This document shows, piece after piece, positions 1-5,068 of a stretch of 5,068 nt of DNA; positions within the stretch are counted from its first letter, which is position 1; the number at the start of each line of letters is the position of its first letter. Source of the DNA: an uncultured Lachnoclostridium sp. (lineage in GTDB: Bacteria > Bacillota > Clostridia > Lachnospirales > Lachnospiraceae); assembly GCA_902464595.1 (NCBI GenBank), contig CABQJX010000154.1:1-5068 (forward strand), given 5' to 3'. The translations under genes were made by a program, and so were the position numbers. The notes below the pieces were generated by a model. The model did not search any database and was not told where the DNA came from. It saw only the letters and a list, made by a program, of their open reading frames with translations.

Positions 1-773
1 TGGGAGGCCTCAAGGTGATCCTTCAGCTCTTTGACAATGCCAAGGGTGTGATCGGCATTGAGGATAACAAGCCGGAGGCAATTAAGAAGCTGACGGATCT
101 GGTAAAGGATGAACCGCGGATCACCGTATGTCCCTTAAAGACAAAGTACCCTCAGGGAGGAGAGCGTTCCCTGATCTATGCAGTGACCGGAAGGAAAGTC
201 AATTCCTCTATGCTGCCTGCTGACGTGGGCTGTATCGTAGACAATGTAGATACGGTTATTTCAATCTATATGGCGGTATGCAAGTCTACGCCCCTTATGA
301 GAAAGATCATCACGGTCACAGGGGATGCAGTGGCAGATCCCAGGAATTTCAGCGTGAAGCTGGGAACCAATTACCAGGAGCTTGTTGAGGCAGCCGGGGG
401 CTTTAAGGCAGAGCCGGAGAAGATCCTTTCTGGAGGCCCGATGATGGGCCAGGCTGTTTTTGATCTGAATATTCCGGTGAGCAAGACCTCCTCTGCTTTG
501 ACCTGCTTTACAAAGGATCAGGTGGCGGAGATGGAGCCCACTGCCTGCATCCGCTGCGGAAAATGTGTCAGCGTATGTCCAAGCCACATTATCCCGGTGA
601 TGATGATGGATGCGGCGCTCAGGGATGACTGCGAAGCCTTTGAAAAGTTAAACGGCATGGAGTGCATGGAGTGCGGAAGCTGTACCTATGTATGTCCGGC
701 TAAGAGGCCTCTGACCCAGGCGTTTAAGGAAATGAGAAAGACAGTTGCGGCAAACCGCAGGAAGAAAGGGTAG
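1..773 (+). CDS. rnfC: RnfC, NADH-binding flavin/iron-sulfur subunit of the Rnf complex (5' truncated)
   Basis: Partial gene: the frame is open to the window edge, with the first full codon at base 3, giving 256 residues. Clostridial RnfC is usually about 440 residues, so the N-terminal part lies outside. A GTG at 15 is not the real start, because the conserved family sequence already runs before it. Numbering from that GTG, the flavin/NADH-domain segment YPQGGERSLI (residues 45-54) is followed by the SLBB-like stretch around TVTGDAVADPRNF (100-112). Two C-terminal ferredoxin motifs follow, CIRCGKCVSVCP (178-189) and CMECGSCTYVCP (217-228), each CX2CX2CX3CP and together enough for two [4Fe-4S] clusters. 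In this family RnfC is the cytoplasmic subunit that carries FMN and passes electrons to NAD+. The TAG stop overlaps the ribosome binding site of rnfD, 15 bases ahead of that gene. Identification is secure; the start cannot be seen. Confidence 0.96.
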   Translation, partial: GGLKVILQLFDNAKGVIGIEDNKPEAIKKLTDLVKDEPRITVCPLKTKYPQGGERSLIYAVTGRKVNSSMLPADVGCIVDNVDTVISIYMAVCKSTPLMRKIITVTGDAVADPRNFSVKLGTNYQELVEAAGGFKAEPEKILSGGPMMGQAVFDLNIPVSKTSSALTCFTKDQVAEMEPTACIRCGKCVSVCPSHIIPVMMMDAALRDDCEAFEKLNGMECMECGSCTYVCPAKRPLTQAFKEMRKTVAANRRKKG

Positions 774-788
774 GAGGGGACTTAAGAC

Positions 789-1724
789 ATGAGTAAATTA
801 TTGAATGTATCATCATCCCCGCATGTGAGGAGCCATGAGACGACCCACAGCATCATGCTGGACGTAGCCATTGCCATGCTTCCGGCATCTGCTTTCGGCG
901 TGTTCCATTTTGGCCTCCATGCGCTTTTGGTGCTCATTGTGACAGTGGCTGCCTGTGTGCTCAGCGAGTATCTGTTTCAGAAGGGTATGAAAAAGCCTGT
1001 TACGATCTATGACTGCAGCGCATTGGTAACCGGTATGATCCTAGCGCTGAACATGCCTCCCCAGATCCCCTTGTGGATCCCGGTTTTAGGCGGCGTTTTT
1101 GCCATTATTGTAGTAAAGCAGCTGTACGGCGGCCTTGGACAGAATTTTATGAACCCGGCTCTGGCTGCCAGATGCTTTCTGCTCATCTCCTTTGCAGGAA
1201 AGATGACCGATTTCAGCTATGACGGTTTTGACGGCGTTTCCGGAGCGACTCCTTTAGCTGTGTTAAAGAGCGGCGGCGCTGTGGATGTGCCGGCTATGTT
1301 TGTGGGAAATATCCCAGGAACCATCGGCGAGGTGTCTGTGATCGCCCTCCTTATGGGAGCTGCTTATCTTCTGGCAAAGAAGGTGATCTCCATCCGTATC
1401 CCGGCTGCTTACATACTGACTGTAGTGGTATTTGCGGCTCTCTTTGGAGGACATGGCCTGGATCTCAACTATATTGGAGCCCATTTATGTGGCGGCGGCC
1501 TTATTTTCGGCGCATTCTTTATGGCTACGGATTATGTGACCAGCCCCATCACTCCTAAGGGCCAGATCCTGTTTGGTATCCTCTTAGGCGTGCTCACCGG
1601 ACTGTTCCGTATTTTCGGCGGATCCGCAGAGGGCGTTTCCTATGCCATTATCATCAGCAACATCCTTGTTCCGCTGATCGAGAAGGTAACCCTTCCAAAG
1701 GCATTTGGAAAGGAGGGAAAGTAA
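789..1724 (+). CDS. rnfD: RnfD, membrane subunit with covalently bound FMN
   Basis: A 311-residue polytopic membrane protein of usual length for RnfD/NqrB-type subunits. Hydrophobic segments cover most of the chain, for example about residues 23-60, 75-110, 180-197, 204-220, 232-247 and 258-275. The flavinylation motif DGVSGAT lies at 148-154; by family knowledge FMN is attached by a phosphoester bond to the last threonine, here Thr154. Other family signatures are GGLGQNFMNPALAARCF (114-130) and FFMATDYVTSP (243-253). RnfD takes part in electron transfer from RnfG toward RnfC and is thought to be part of the ion-translocating core. The start is ATG at 789 with AGGAGGGG at 772-779. The gene ends two bases before rnfG, whose Shine-Dalgarno lies inside the end of rnfD, so translational coupling is likely. 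Whether Na+ or H+ is pumped cannot be read from the sequence. Confidence 0.97.
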   Translation: MSKLLNVSSSPHVRSHETTHSIMLDVAIAMLPASAFGVFHFGLHALLVLIVTVAACVLSEYLFQKGMKKPVTIYDCSALVTGMILALNMPPQIPLWIPVLGGVFAIIVVKQLYGGLGQNFMNPALAARCFLLISFAGKMTDFSYDGFDGVSGATPLAVLKSGGAVDVPAMFVGNIPGTIGEVSVIALLMGAAYLLAKKVISIRIPAAYILTVVVFAALFGGHGLDLNYIGAHLCGGGLIFGAFFMATDYVTSPITPKGQILFGILLGVLTGLFRIFGGSAEGVSYAIIISNILVPLIEKVTLPKAFGKEGK

Positions 1725-1726
1725 TC

Positions 1727-2338
1727 ATGAGTAAGTCAGGATTTATGAAAGATGCGGTGATCCTGTTTGCGATCACTCTGATCTCAGGATTGGTATTAGG
1801 CGGCGTTTATCAGGTGACAAAGGAACCCATCGCCCAGGCAGAGATCGCTGCCAACAATGAGGCGTATAAGGCTGTGTTCGCAGAGGCGGAAACCTTTGAG
1901 GAGGATGAAGCCCTCACCGGAGCCATCGCTGGCTGCAATGAGGCGCTGGCCGGAATGGAATACGGTTCTGTTGAGGTCGAGAAGGTGTTAAAGGCAGTGG
2001 ACGGCTCCGGCAGCCAGCTGGGCTATGTGATCACTTCCCTGTCCAATGACAGCTACGGCGGTGTGGTAAAGCTGTCCGTAGGCTTGAAGGAGGACGGATC
2101 GGTTACCGGGGTTGAGTTCCTGGAGATCAGCGATACCCCCGGCCTGGGCTTAAAGGCAAAGGAGCCGGAATTTAAGGACCAGTATGTGGGAAAGAGCGCT
2201 CCTTCTCTGACTGTGGTAAAGACAGGAAATGCAGGGGACAGCGAGATCAATTCCATCAGCGGCGCTACCATTACGTCAAGTGCAACGACCAATGCAGTGA
2301 ATGCAGCTCTCTATTATCTGCATAACTGCGTTGAATAA
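1727..2338 (+). CDS. rnfG: RnfG, membrane-anchored FMN-binding subunit
   Basis: A 203-residue protein of normal RnfG/NqrC length. One N-terminal transmembrane helix (about residues 9-29) anchors an extracytoplasmic FMN-binding domain. Family features are the TPGLGLKA segment (137-144) and the flavinylation motif SGATITSS (178-185), where FMN is expected on Thr181. The residue three before the motif's serine is Asn175, where the ApbE recognition motif often has Asp; RnfD of this operon has the Asp. No lipobox or cleavable signal peptide is seen, so the helix should remain as an anchor. RnfG carries electrons on the outer side of the membrane between the RnfA/RnfE centre and RnfD. The start is ATG at 1727, preceded by AGGAGGG at 1711-1717. 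The 2-base gap to rnfD suggests coupled translation. FMN attachment needs ApbE, which is not in the window. Confidence 0.97.
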   Translation: MSKSGFMKDAVILFAITLISGLVLGGVYQVTKEPIAQAEIAANNEAYKAVFAEAETFEEDEALTGAIAGCNEALAGMEYGSVEVEKVLKAVDGSGSQLGYVITSLSNDSYGGVVKLSVGLKEDGSVTGVEFLEISDTPGLGLKAKEPEFKDQYVGKSAPSLTVVKTGNAGDSEINSISGATITSSATTNAVNAALYYLHNCVE

Positions 2339-2353
2339 ACAGGAGGTGGGAAC

Positions 2354-3142
2354 ATGAATAAGTGTACAGAGCGTTTATATAACGGTATTGTGAAAGAGAA
2401 TCCTACCTTCGTACTGATGTTAGGAATGTGTCCGACCCTGGCGGTGACCACATCTGCCATCAACGGACTTGGAATGGGACTTTCCACCACCGTTGTATTG
2501 GTATTTTCCAACTTGATCATTTCTGCTATGAGAAAGATCATACCGGATCGGGTCCGTATCCCGGCCTATATTGTCATTGTAGCTTCCCTTGTTACCGTAG
2601 TTCAGCTGCTTTTGCAGGCATATGTAAGAAGCCTTTACGCAGCTCTGGGAATCTATATTCCTTTGATCGTGGTAAACTGTATTATTTTAGGCCGTGCGGA
2701 GTCTTACGCCTCCAAAAACGGCCCGGCGGAGTCTGCCTTTGACGGACTTGGAATGGGACTGGGATTCACCGTGGCACTGACCTGTATCGGCCTGGTGCGT
2801 GAGATCCTGGGATCCGGCGCTGTATTCGGCCATGTGATCATCCCTGAGGATTATCACATCGCTATCTTTGTGCTGGCTCCGGGAGCATTCTTCGTGCTGT
2901 CTATCCTGACCGCCCTTCAGAACAAGTTTAAGGCTCCCTCTGCTACCAATACACAGACGCCTAAGTCTAAGCTGGCCTGCGGAGGCAACTGTCTGACCTG
3001 CAACGGCTCTGCCTGCAGGGAAAACCACGAGGCGTTAGAGGCGGTAAAGAGCCAGGCAGAGGCAAAGGCCCTGGAGGCAAAGAAAGCCGCAGCTGCAAAC
3101 AAACAGGCAGAGCCAAAGGCTGCTGCCAAAAAAGAAGATTAG
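2354..3142 (+). CDS. rnfE: RnfE, membrane subunit with a cysteine-motif C-terminal tail
   Basis: A 262-residue protein whose first ~192 residues form the RnfE/NqrD core with six hydrophobic helices (about 16-37, 41-59, 69-90, 98-117, 133-150 and 168-190). Cys26 in LGMCPTLAV and Cys109 in VVNCIILGRAES match the family cysteines that, with the equivalent pair of RnfA, hold a [2Fe-2S] cluster inside the membrane. From about 193 the chain goes beyond the usual family length of roughly 200-230. It has a cluster C209-X3-C213-X2-C216-X4-C221, then a hydrophilic tail rich in Lys, Ala and Glu (about 223-262). The lysine-rich tail and the charged N-terminus suggest both ends are cytoplasmic, in line with known RnfE topology. 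Start ATG 2354 has a near-perfect Shine-Dalgarno, AGGAGGTGG at 2341-2349, 15 bases after the rnfG stop. The core assignment is firm; the tail's role is unknown to me. Confidence 0.96.
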   Translation: MNKCTERLYNGIVKENPTFVLMLGMCPTLAVTTSAINGLGMGLSTTVVLVFSNLIISAMRKIIPDRVRIPAYIVIVASLVTVVQLLLQAYVRSLYAALGIYIPLIVVNCIILGRAESYASKNGPAESAFDGLGMGLGFTVALTCIGLVREILGSGAVFGHVIIPEDYHIAIFVLAPGAFFVLSILTALQNKFKAPSATNTQTPKSKLACGGNCLTCNGSACRENHEALEAVKSQAEAKALEAKKAAAANKQAEPKAAAKKED

Positions 3143-3154
3143 GAGGGTGGATAG

Positions 3155-3730
3155 ATGAAAGAATTATTATTGATCGCCATTGGTTCCGCTCTGGTCAATA
3201 ACGTGGTGTTAAGCCAGTTCTTAGGGCTCTGTCCATTCCTTGGCGTTTCAAAAAAGGTTGAGACCTCAGCCGGTATGGGGGCGGCGGTTATCTTCGTTAT
3301 TACCATTGCTTCCGCTGTTACCAGCCTGATCTACACAGGGGTCCTGGAGACGCTCCATCTGGAGTATCTGCAGACCATCGTATTTATCCTGGTGATCGCG
3401 GCTTTGGTACAGTTTGTGGAAATGTTCTTAAAGAAGTCCATGCCTTCCCTTTACGAGGCTTTAGGCGTGTATCTTCCTCTGATCACTACCAACTGTGCGG
3501 TATTAGGCGTGGCCCTGACCAATGTTCAGAAATCCTATAACTTTGTGGAGAGCGTTGTAAACGGAATCGGCATCTCCGTTGGATTTACCATTGCTATCAT
3601 CATGTTAGCAGGTGTCCGGGAGCGGATTGAGCACAACGATGTGCCTCATTCCTTCCAGGGTTCTCCCATTGTACTGATCACAGCCGGTCTCATGGCAATC
3701 GCATTTTTCGGATTTTCCGGATTAATATAG
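3155..3730 (+). CDS. rnfA: RnfA, membrane subunit sharing a [2Fe-2S] cluster with RnfE
   Basis: A 191-residue polytopic protein of typical RnfA/NqrE length, with six hydrophobic helices (about 3-23, 38-60, 71-92, 99-118, 134-154 and 169-190). It is a paralogue of RnfE and has matching sites: LGLCPFLGVS with Cys26, and TTNCAVLGVAL with Cys114. By family knowledge these two cysteines and the RnfE pair bind an iron-sulfur cluster midway in the membrane, which carries electrons from the cytoplasmic RnfB side outward. RnfA and RnfE have opposite membrane orientations. This N-terminus is short and nearly uncharged, which fits an outward-facing end. Start ATG 3155 is preceded by AGGAGGGTGG at 3141-3150, which overlaps the TAG stop of rnfE. 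No unusual insertion or tail is present. Confidence 0.97.
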   Translation: MKELLLIAIGSALVNNVVLSQFLGLCPFLGVSKKVETSAGMGAAVIFVITIASAVTSLIYTGVLETLHLEYLQTIVFILVIAALVQFVEMFLKKSMPSLYEALGVYLPLITTNCAVLGVALTNVQKSYNFVESVVNGIGISVGFTIAIIMLAGVRERIEHNDVPHSFQGSPIVLITAGLMAIAFFGFSGLI

Positions 3731-3746
3731 AAGGAGGAGAAGGAAA

Positions 3747-4535
3747 ATGGTTACTGGAATTATTATGGCGGCAGCGATCGTAGGCGTCCTTGGTATCCTG
3801 ATCGGGGTGTTTTTAGGCGTTGCCAGCGAGAAGTTTAAAGTAGAAGTAGACGAGAAGGAAATTTTGGTCCGGGGCGAGCTCCCGGGCAATAACTGTGGCG
3901 GATGCGGCTATGCAGGCTGTGATGCCTTAGCAAAGGCCATTGCAGCAGGCCAGGCGGACGTAGGGGCATGTCCGGTAGGAGGAGCTCCTGTAGCTGAGAA
4001 GATCGGCGCCATTATGGGCGTGGCCGGAGGAGCTTCAGAAAAGAAGGTTGCCTTTGTAAAGTGCAAGGGAAGCTGTGATAAGACCCGCGTGCAGTACAAC
4101 TACTACGGATTAGATGACTGTAAGAAGGTATCAGTCGTACCGGGAGCGGGAGAGAAGGCATGCGCATACGGATGTATGGGTTACGGCTCCTGTGTCAAGG
4201 CATGTGCCTTTGACGCCATCCATGTAGTGGACGGCGTGGCTGTGGTAGATAAGGAAAAGTGCGTGGCCTGCGGCAAGTGCGTGGAATCCTGTCCCAACCA
4301 TCTGATCGAGCTGGTTCCTTATAAGGCAGAGCATTTGGTACAGTGCAGCTCTCATGATAAGGGCAAGGATGTAAAGAGCGTCTGTGCCTCCGGATGTATC
4401 GGCTGTACCCTGTGTACCAAACAGTGCGAGTTTGATGCGATCCATATGGACAATAACGTGGCTGTCATCGACTATGACAAGTGTACCAACTGCGGTAAAT
4501 GTGCAGAGAAGTGTCCGGTGAAAGCAATCATCTGA
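3747..4535 (+). CDS. rnfB: RnfB, ferredoxin-oxidising polyferredoxin subunit
   Basis: A 262-residue protein with an N-terminal membrane helix (about 3-25), then 25 cysteines. First is the Fe-S domain C50-X2-C53-X4-C58-X16-C75, one expected [4Fe-4S] cluster. Then C106, C110 and C125 lead into two tandem ferredoxin modules: C139-X3-C143-X5-C149-X3-C153 with CVACGKCVESCP (172-183), and C217-X2-C220-X2-C223-X3-C227 with CTNCGKCAEKCP (246-257). These supply at least four more clusters; the unassigned cysteines 106, 110, 125, 200 and 213 could support a sixth. The chain is longer than the roughly 190 residues of enterobacterial RsxB and shorter than the longest acetogen forms. RnfB is the entry point for electrons from reduced ferredoxin on the cytoplasmic side. 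Start ATG 3747 has AAGGAGGA at 3731-3738. It is the last gene of the operon, with a terminator 36 bases downstream of the stop. Confidence 0.97.
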   Translation: MVTGIIMAAAIVGVLGILIGVFLGVASEKFKVEVDEKEILVRGELPGNNCGGCGYAGCDALAKAIAAGQADVGACPVGGAPVAEKIGAIMGVAGGASEKKVAFVKCKGSCDKTRVQYNYYGLDDCKKVSVVPGAGEKACAYGCMGYGSCVKACAFDAIHVVDGVAVVDKEKCVACGKCVESCPNHLIELVPYKAEHLVQCSSHDKGKDVKSVCASGCIGCTLCTKQCEFDAIHMDNNVAVIDYDKCTNCGKCAEKCPVKAII

Positions 4536-4570
4536 CAATAAAAAAAGATCAGAACGATGGTTCTTTCCTT

Positions 4571-4609
4571 GCAGAGAGCAGCTCAAAATAGGCTGTTCTC
4601 TGCTTTTTT
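4571..4609 (+). terminator. Rho-independent terminator of the rnf operon
   Basis: The arms GCAGAGAGCAGC (4571-4582) and GCTGTTCTCTGC (4592-4603) form a 12-pair stem with one internal G-U pair and a 9-base loop, followed directly by six T (4604-4609). This is a classic intrinsic terminator. It sits 36 bases after the rnfB stop and isolates the operon from the sigma factor gene downstream. Confidence 0.93.
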
Positions 4610-4637
4610 AATTGGTAAAAGAATTTTTGAAATTTCT

Positions 4638-4664
4638 AAAACCTTTTTCAGGTTCCTGTATCTA
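4638..4664 (+). promoter_or_regulatory. Candidate ECF-type promoter for the downstream sigma factor gene
   Basis: AAAACCTTTTT (4638-4648) resembles the -35 element of Firmicutes ECF promoters (TGAAACNTTT-like, with the AAC core). TATCTA (4659-4664) resembles the CGTCTA-type -10, matching its last four bases. Taking AAAACC as the -35, the spacer is 15 bases. Transcription would then begin near 4671, leaving a leader of about 40 bases before the ATG at 4714. No good vegetative pair was found: TACTAT or TATATA at 4663-4671 could serve as a sigma-A -10 but lacks a convincing -35. Placement upstream of an ECF sigma gene fits autoregulation. Inferred from memory of consensus sequences only. Confidence 0.42.
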
Positions 4665-4683
4665 CTATATAGAAGGGAAAATA

Positions 4684-4729
4684 ATTACATTGCAGAAAGA
4701 GGGAGGAGCGCAAATGACATTACAGAAAG
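4684..4729 (+). repeat. Imperfect 16-base direct repeat across the sigma gene start
   Basis: ATTACATTGCAGAAAG (4684-4699) and ATGACATTACAGAAAG (4714-4729) agree at 14 of 16 positions and lie exactly 30 bases apart, so they are in the same reading frame (both read TLQK in part). The ribosome binding site lies between the copies and the ATG start is at the head of the second. It may be a small local duplication or chance; no function is known. Confidence 0.5.
4702..4708 (+). promoter_or_regulatory. Ribosome binding site fixing the sigma factor start
   Basis: GGAGGAG lies five bases before the ATG at 4714. The reading frame is open further upstream, back to a TAA at 4609-4611, so this site is what selects 4714 over upstream TTG codons such as the one at 4690. 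Confidence 0.8.
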
Positions 4730-5068
4730 CAGTGGAAAGCATGAAAAACCATGATGAACAGTCAGAACAGGCTTTCCAATTCATTTACAAGGAGACATAC
4801 CAGACTGCTCTGGCGGTAATCAAGCGGTACTGTGATGCTCCGGGGGATTACGAATATCTCCTTCAGGAAACTTACATACAGGTGTATCAGTTCATCGGCA
4901 CACTCAATGATGGAACGAAGGCTCTGGCCTGGATTGAAGTCATAGCCGGAAATACAGCGATCCGGCACAATATGAAAAAATGGCCGGCCATGTTCTCTGA
5001 CCTGGATGGCGGGGAGGGGAAGGCTTCAGATTTCGAGGCTGGATCAGGAACCTTCCATCTGGAAAAGA
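4714..5068 (+). CDS. ECF-family RNA polymerase sigma factor (3' truncated)
   Basis: The frame opens with ATG at 4714 and stays open to the window end, giving 118 residues with the C-terminus outside. Residues about 20-90 resemble sigma-70 region 2 of ECF factors. A helix starting AFQFIYKETYQTALAVIKRY (20-39) leads to the core-binding signature DYEYLLQETYIQVYQFI (45-61), the counterpart of the usual DAEDLVQETFLRAW. ALAWIEVIAGNTAIRH (70-85) corresponds to the W-L-x-x-I-A-x-N segment before region 2's basic end (MKK, 87-89). From about 90 a polar Gly/Asp/Glu-containing linker begins, as expected between regions 2 and 4; the helix-turn-helix of region 4 is not in the window. Such factors direct polymerase to stress or envelope-response promoters and often have an anti-sigma gene next door, which would lie beyond the window. 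It has its own candidate promoter and is separated from rnf by a terminator. Subgroup and target genes are unknown. Confidence 0.75.
   Translation, partial: MTLQKAVESMKNHDEQSEQAFQFIYKETYQTALAVIKRYCDAPGDYEYLLQETYIQVYQFIGTLNDGTKALAWIEVIAGNTAIRHNMKKWPAMFSDLDGGEGKASDFEAGSGTFHLEK

Noticed and set aside
15..17. GTG at 15 as a start for rnfC
   Set aside because: Family sequence continues upstream in frame to the window edge, the remaining protein would lack the N-terminal half, and no proper ribosome binding site precedes it.
2428..2742. A 104-codon + strand frame inside rnfE
   Set aside because: It is an out-of-frame reading of the conserved rnfE core, with no family resemblance and no start signal.
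4545..4570. A small hairpin AGAAC-GATG-GTTCT (4551-4564) between rnfB and the main terminator
   Set aside because: The stem is only five pairs, with a weak three-pair outer extension and no T tract, so it is not supported as a separate terminator or regulatory RNA. It may be incidental.
4131..4586. A 151-codon minus-strand open frame opposite rnfB
   Set aside because: It lies antisense to the conserved cysteine-rich part of rnfB, its protein has no recognisable domain, and no minus-strand promoter or ribosome binding site is apparent. The same applies to the minus-strand frames opposite rnfC, rnfD, rnfG and rnfE.
4557..4754. A 65-codon + strand open frame between rnfB and the sigma factor gene
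   Set aside because: It begins inside the region just ahead of the terminator stem, runs through the stem, the T tract and the promoter region, has no ribosome binding site, and overlaps the start of the better supported sigma factor gene in another frame.
1..5068. An Nqr (Na+-NADH:quinone reductase) operon instead of Rnf
   Set aside because: The window has RnfB and RnfC with multiple ferredoxin motifs, which Nqr lacks, and it has no NqrF or NqrA. The gene order C-D-G-E-A-B is that of Rnf.

Overview
The window holds most of one operon for the membrane-bound Rnf complex (ferredoxin:NAD+ oxidoreductase, an ion-pumping respiratory enzyme), followed by a strong transcription terminator and the 5' part of a separately transcribed gene for an ECF-type RNA polymerase sigma factor. 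All genes are on the + strand. The order rnfC-rnfD-rnfG-rnfE-rnfA-rnfB is the one usual in anaerobic Firmicutes such as Clostridium and Acetobacterium. With the cysteine-rich clostridial type of RnfB, strong AGGAGG ribosome binding sites and a base composition near 50% GC, it points to a member of the class Clostridia, most likely a gut-type Lachnospiraceae. The family assignment is inference; no marker gene is present.

Layout: 1-773, 3' part of rnfC (5' end outside the window); 789-1724 rnfD; 1727-2338 rnfG; 2354-3142 rnfE; 3155-3730 rnfA; 3747-4535 rnfB; 4571-4609 a Rho-independent terminator closing the operon; about 4638-4664 a candidate ECF-type promoter; 4714 to the window end, a 3'-truncated ECF sigma factor gene. 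Intergenic gaps inside the operon are only 2 to 16 bases and each is filled by a Shine-Dalgarno sequence, so the six genes are almost certainly one transcript. No tRNA, rRNA, CRISPR array, insertion sequence or minus-strand gene was found.

How the genes work together (family knowledge): reduced ferredoxin gives electrons to the iron-sulfur protein RnfB. They pass through the membrane by a [2Fe-2S] centre held between RnfA and RnfE, then by flavins covalently bound to RnfG and RnfD, and return to the cytoplasmic FMN/Fe-S protein RnfC, which reduces NAD+. The energy released pumps Na+ or H+ outward. The residues these steps need are visible: both SGAT flavin-attachment motifs, the four membrane cysteines of RnfA and RnfE, and the ferredoxin motifs of RnfC and RnfB. 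The ApbE flavin transferase needed for maturation is not encoded here.

I see no wholly new system. The parts that most merit a second look are a cysteine-motif plus Lys/Ala/Glu-rich tail on RnfE, the candidate autoregulatory ECF promoter, and a short repeat across the start of the sigma factor gene.
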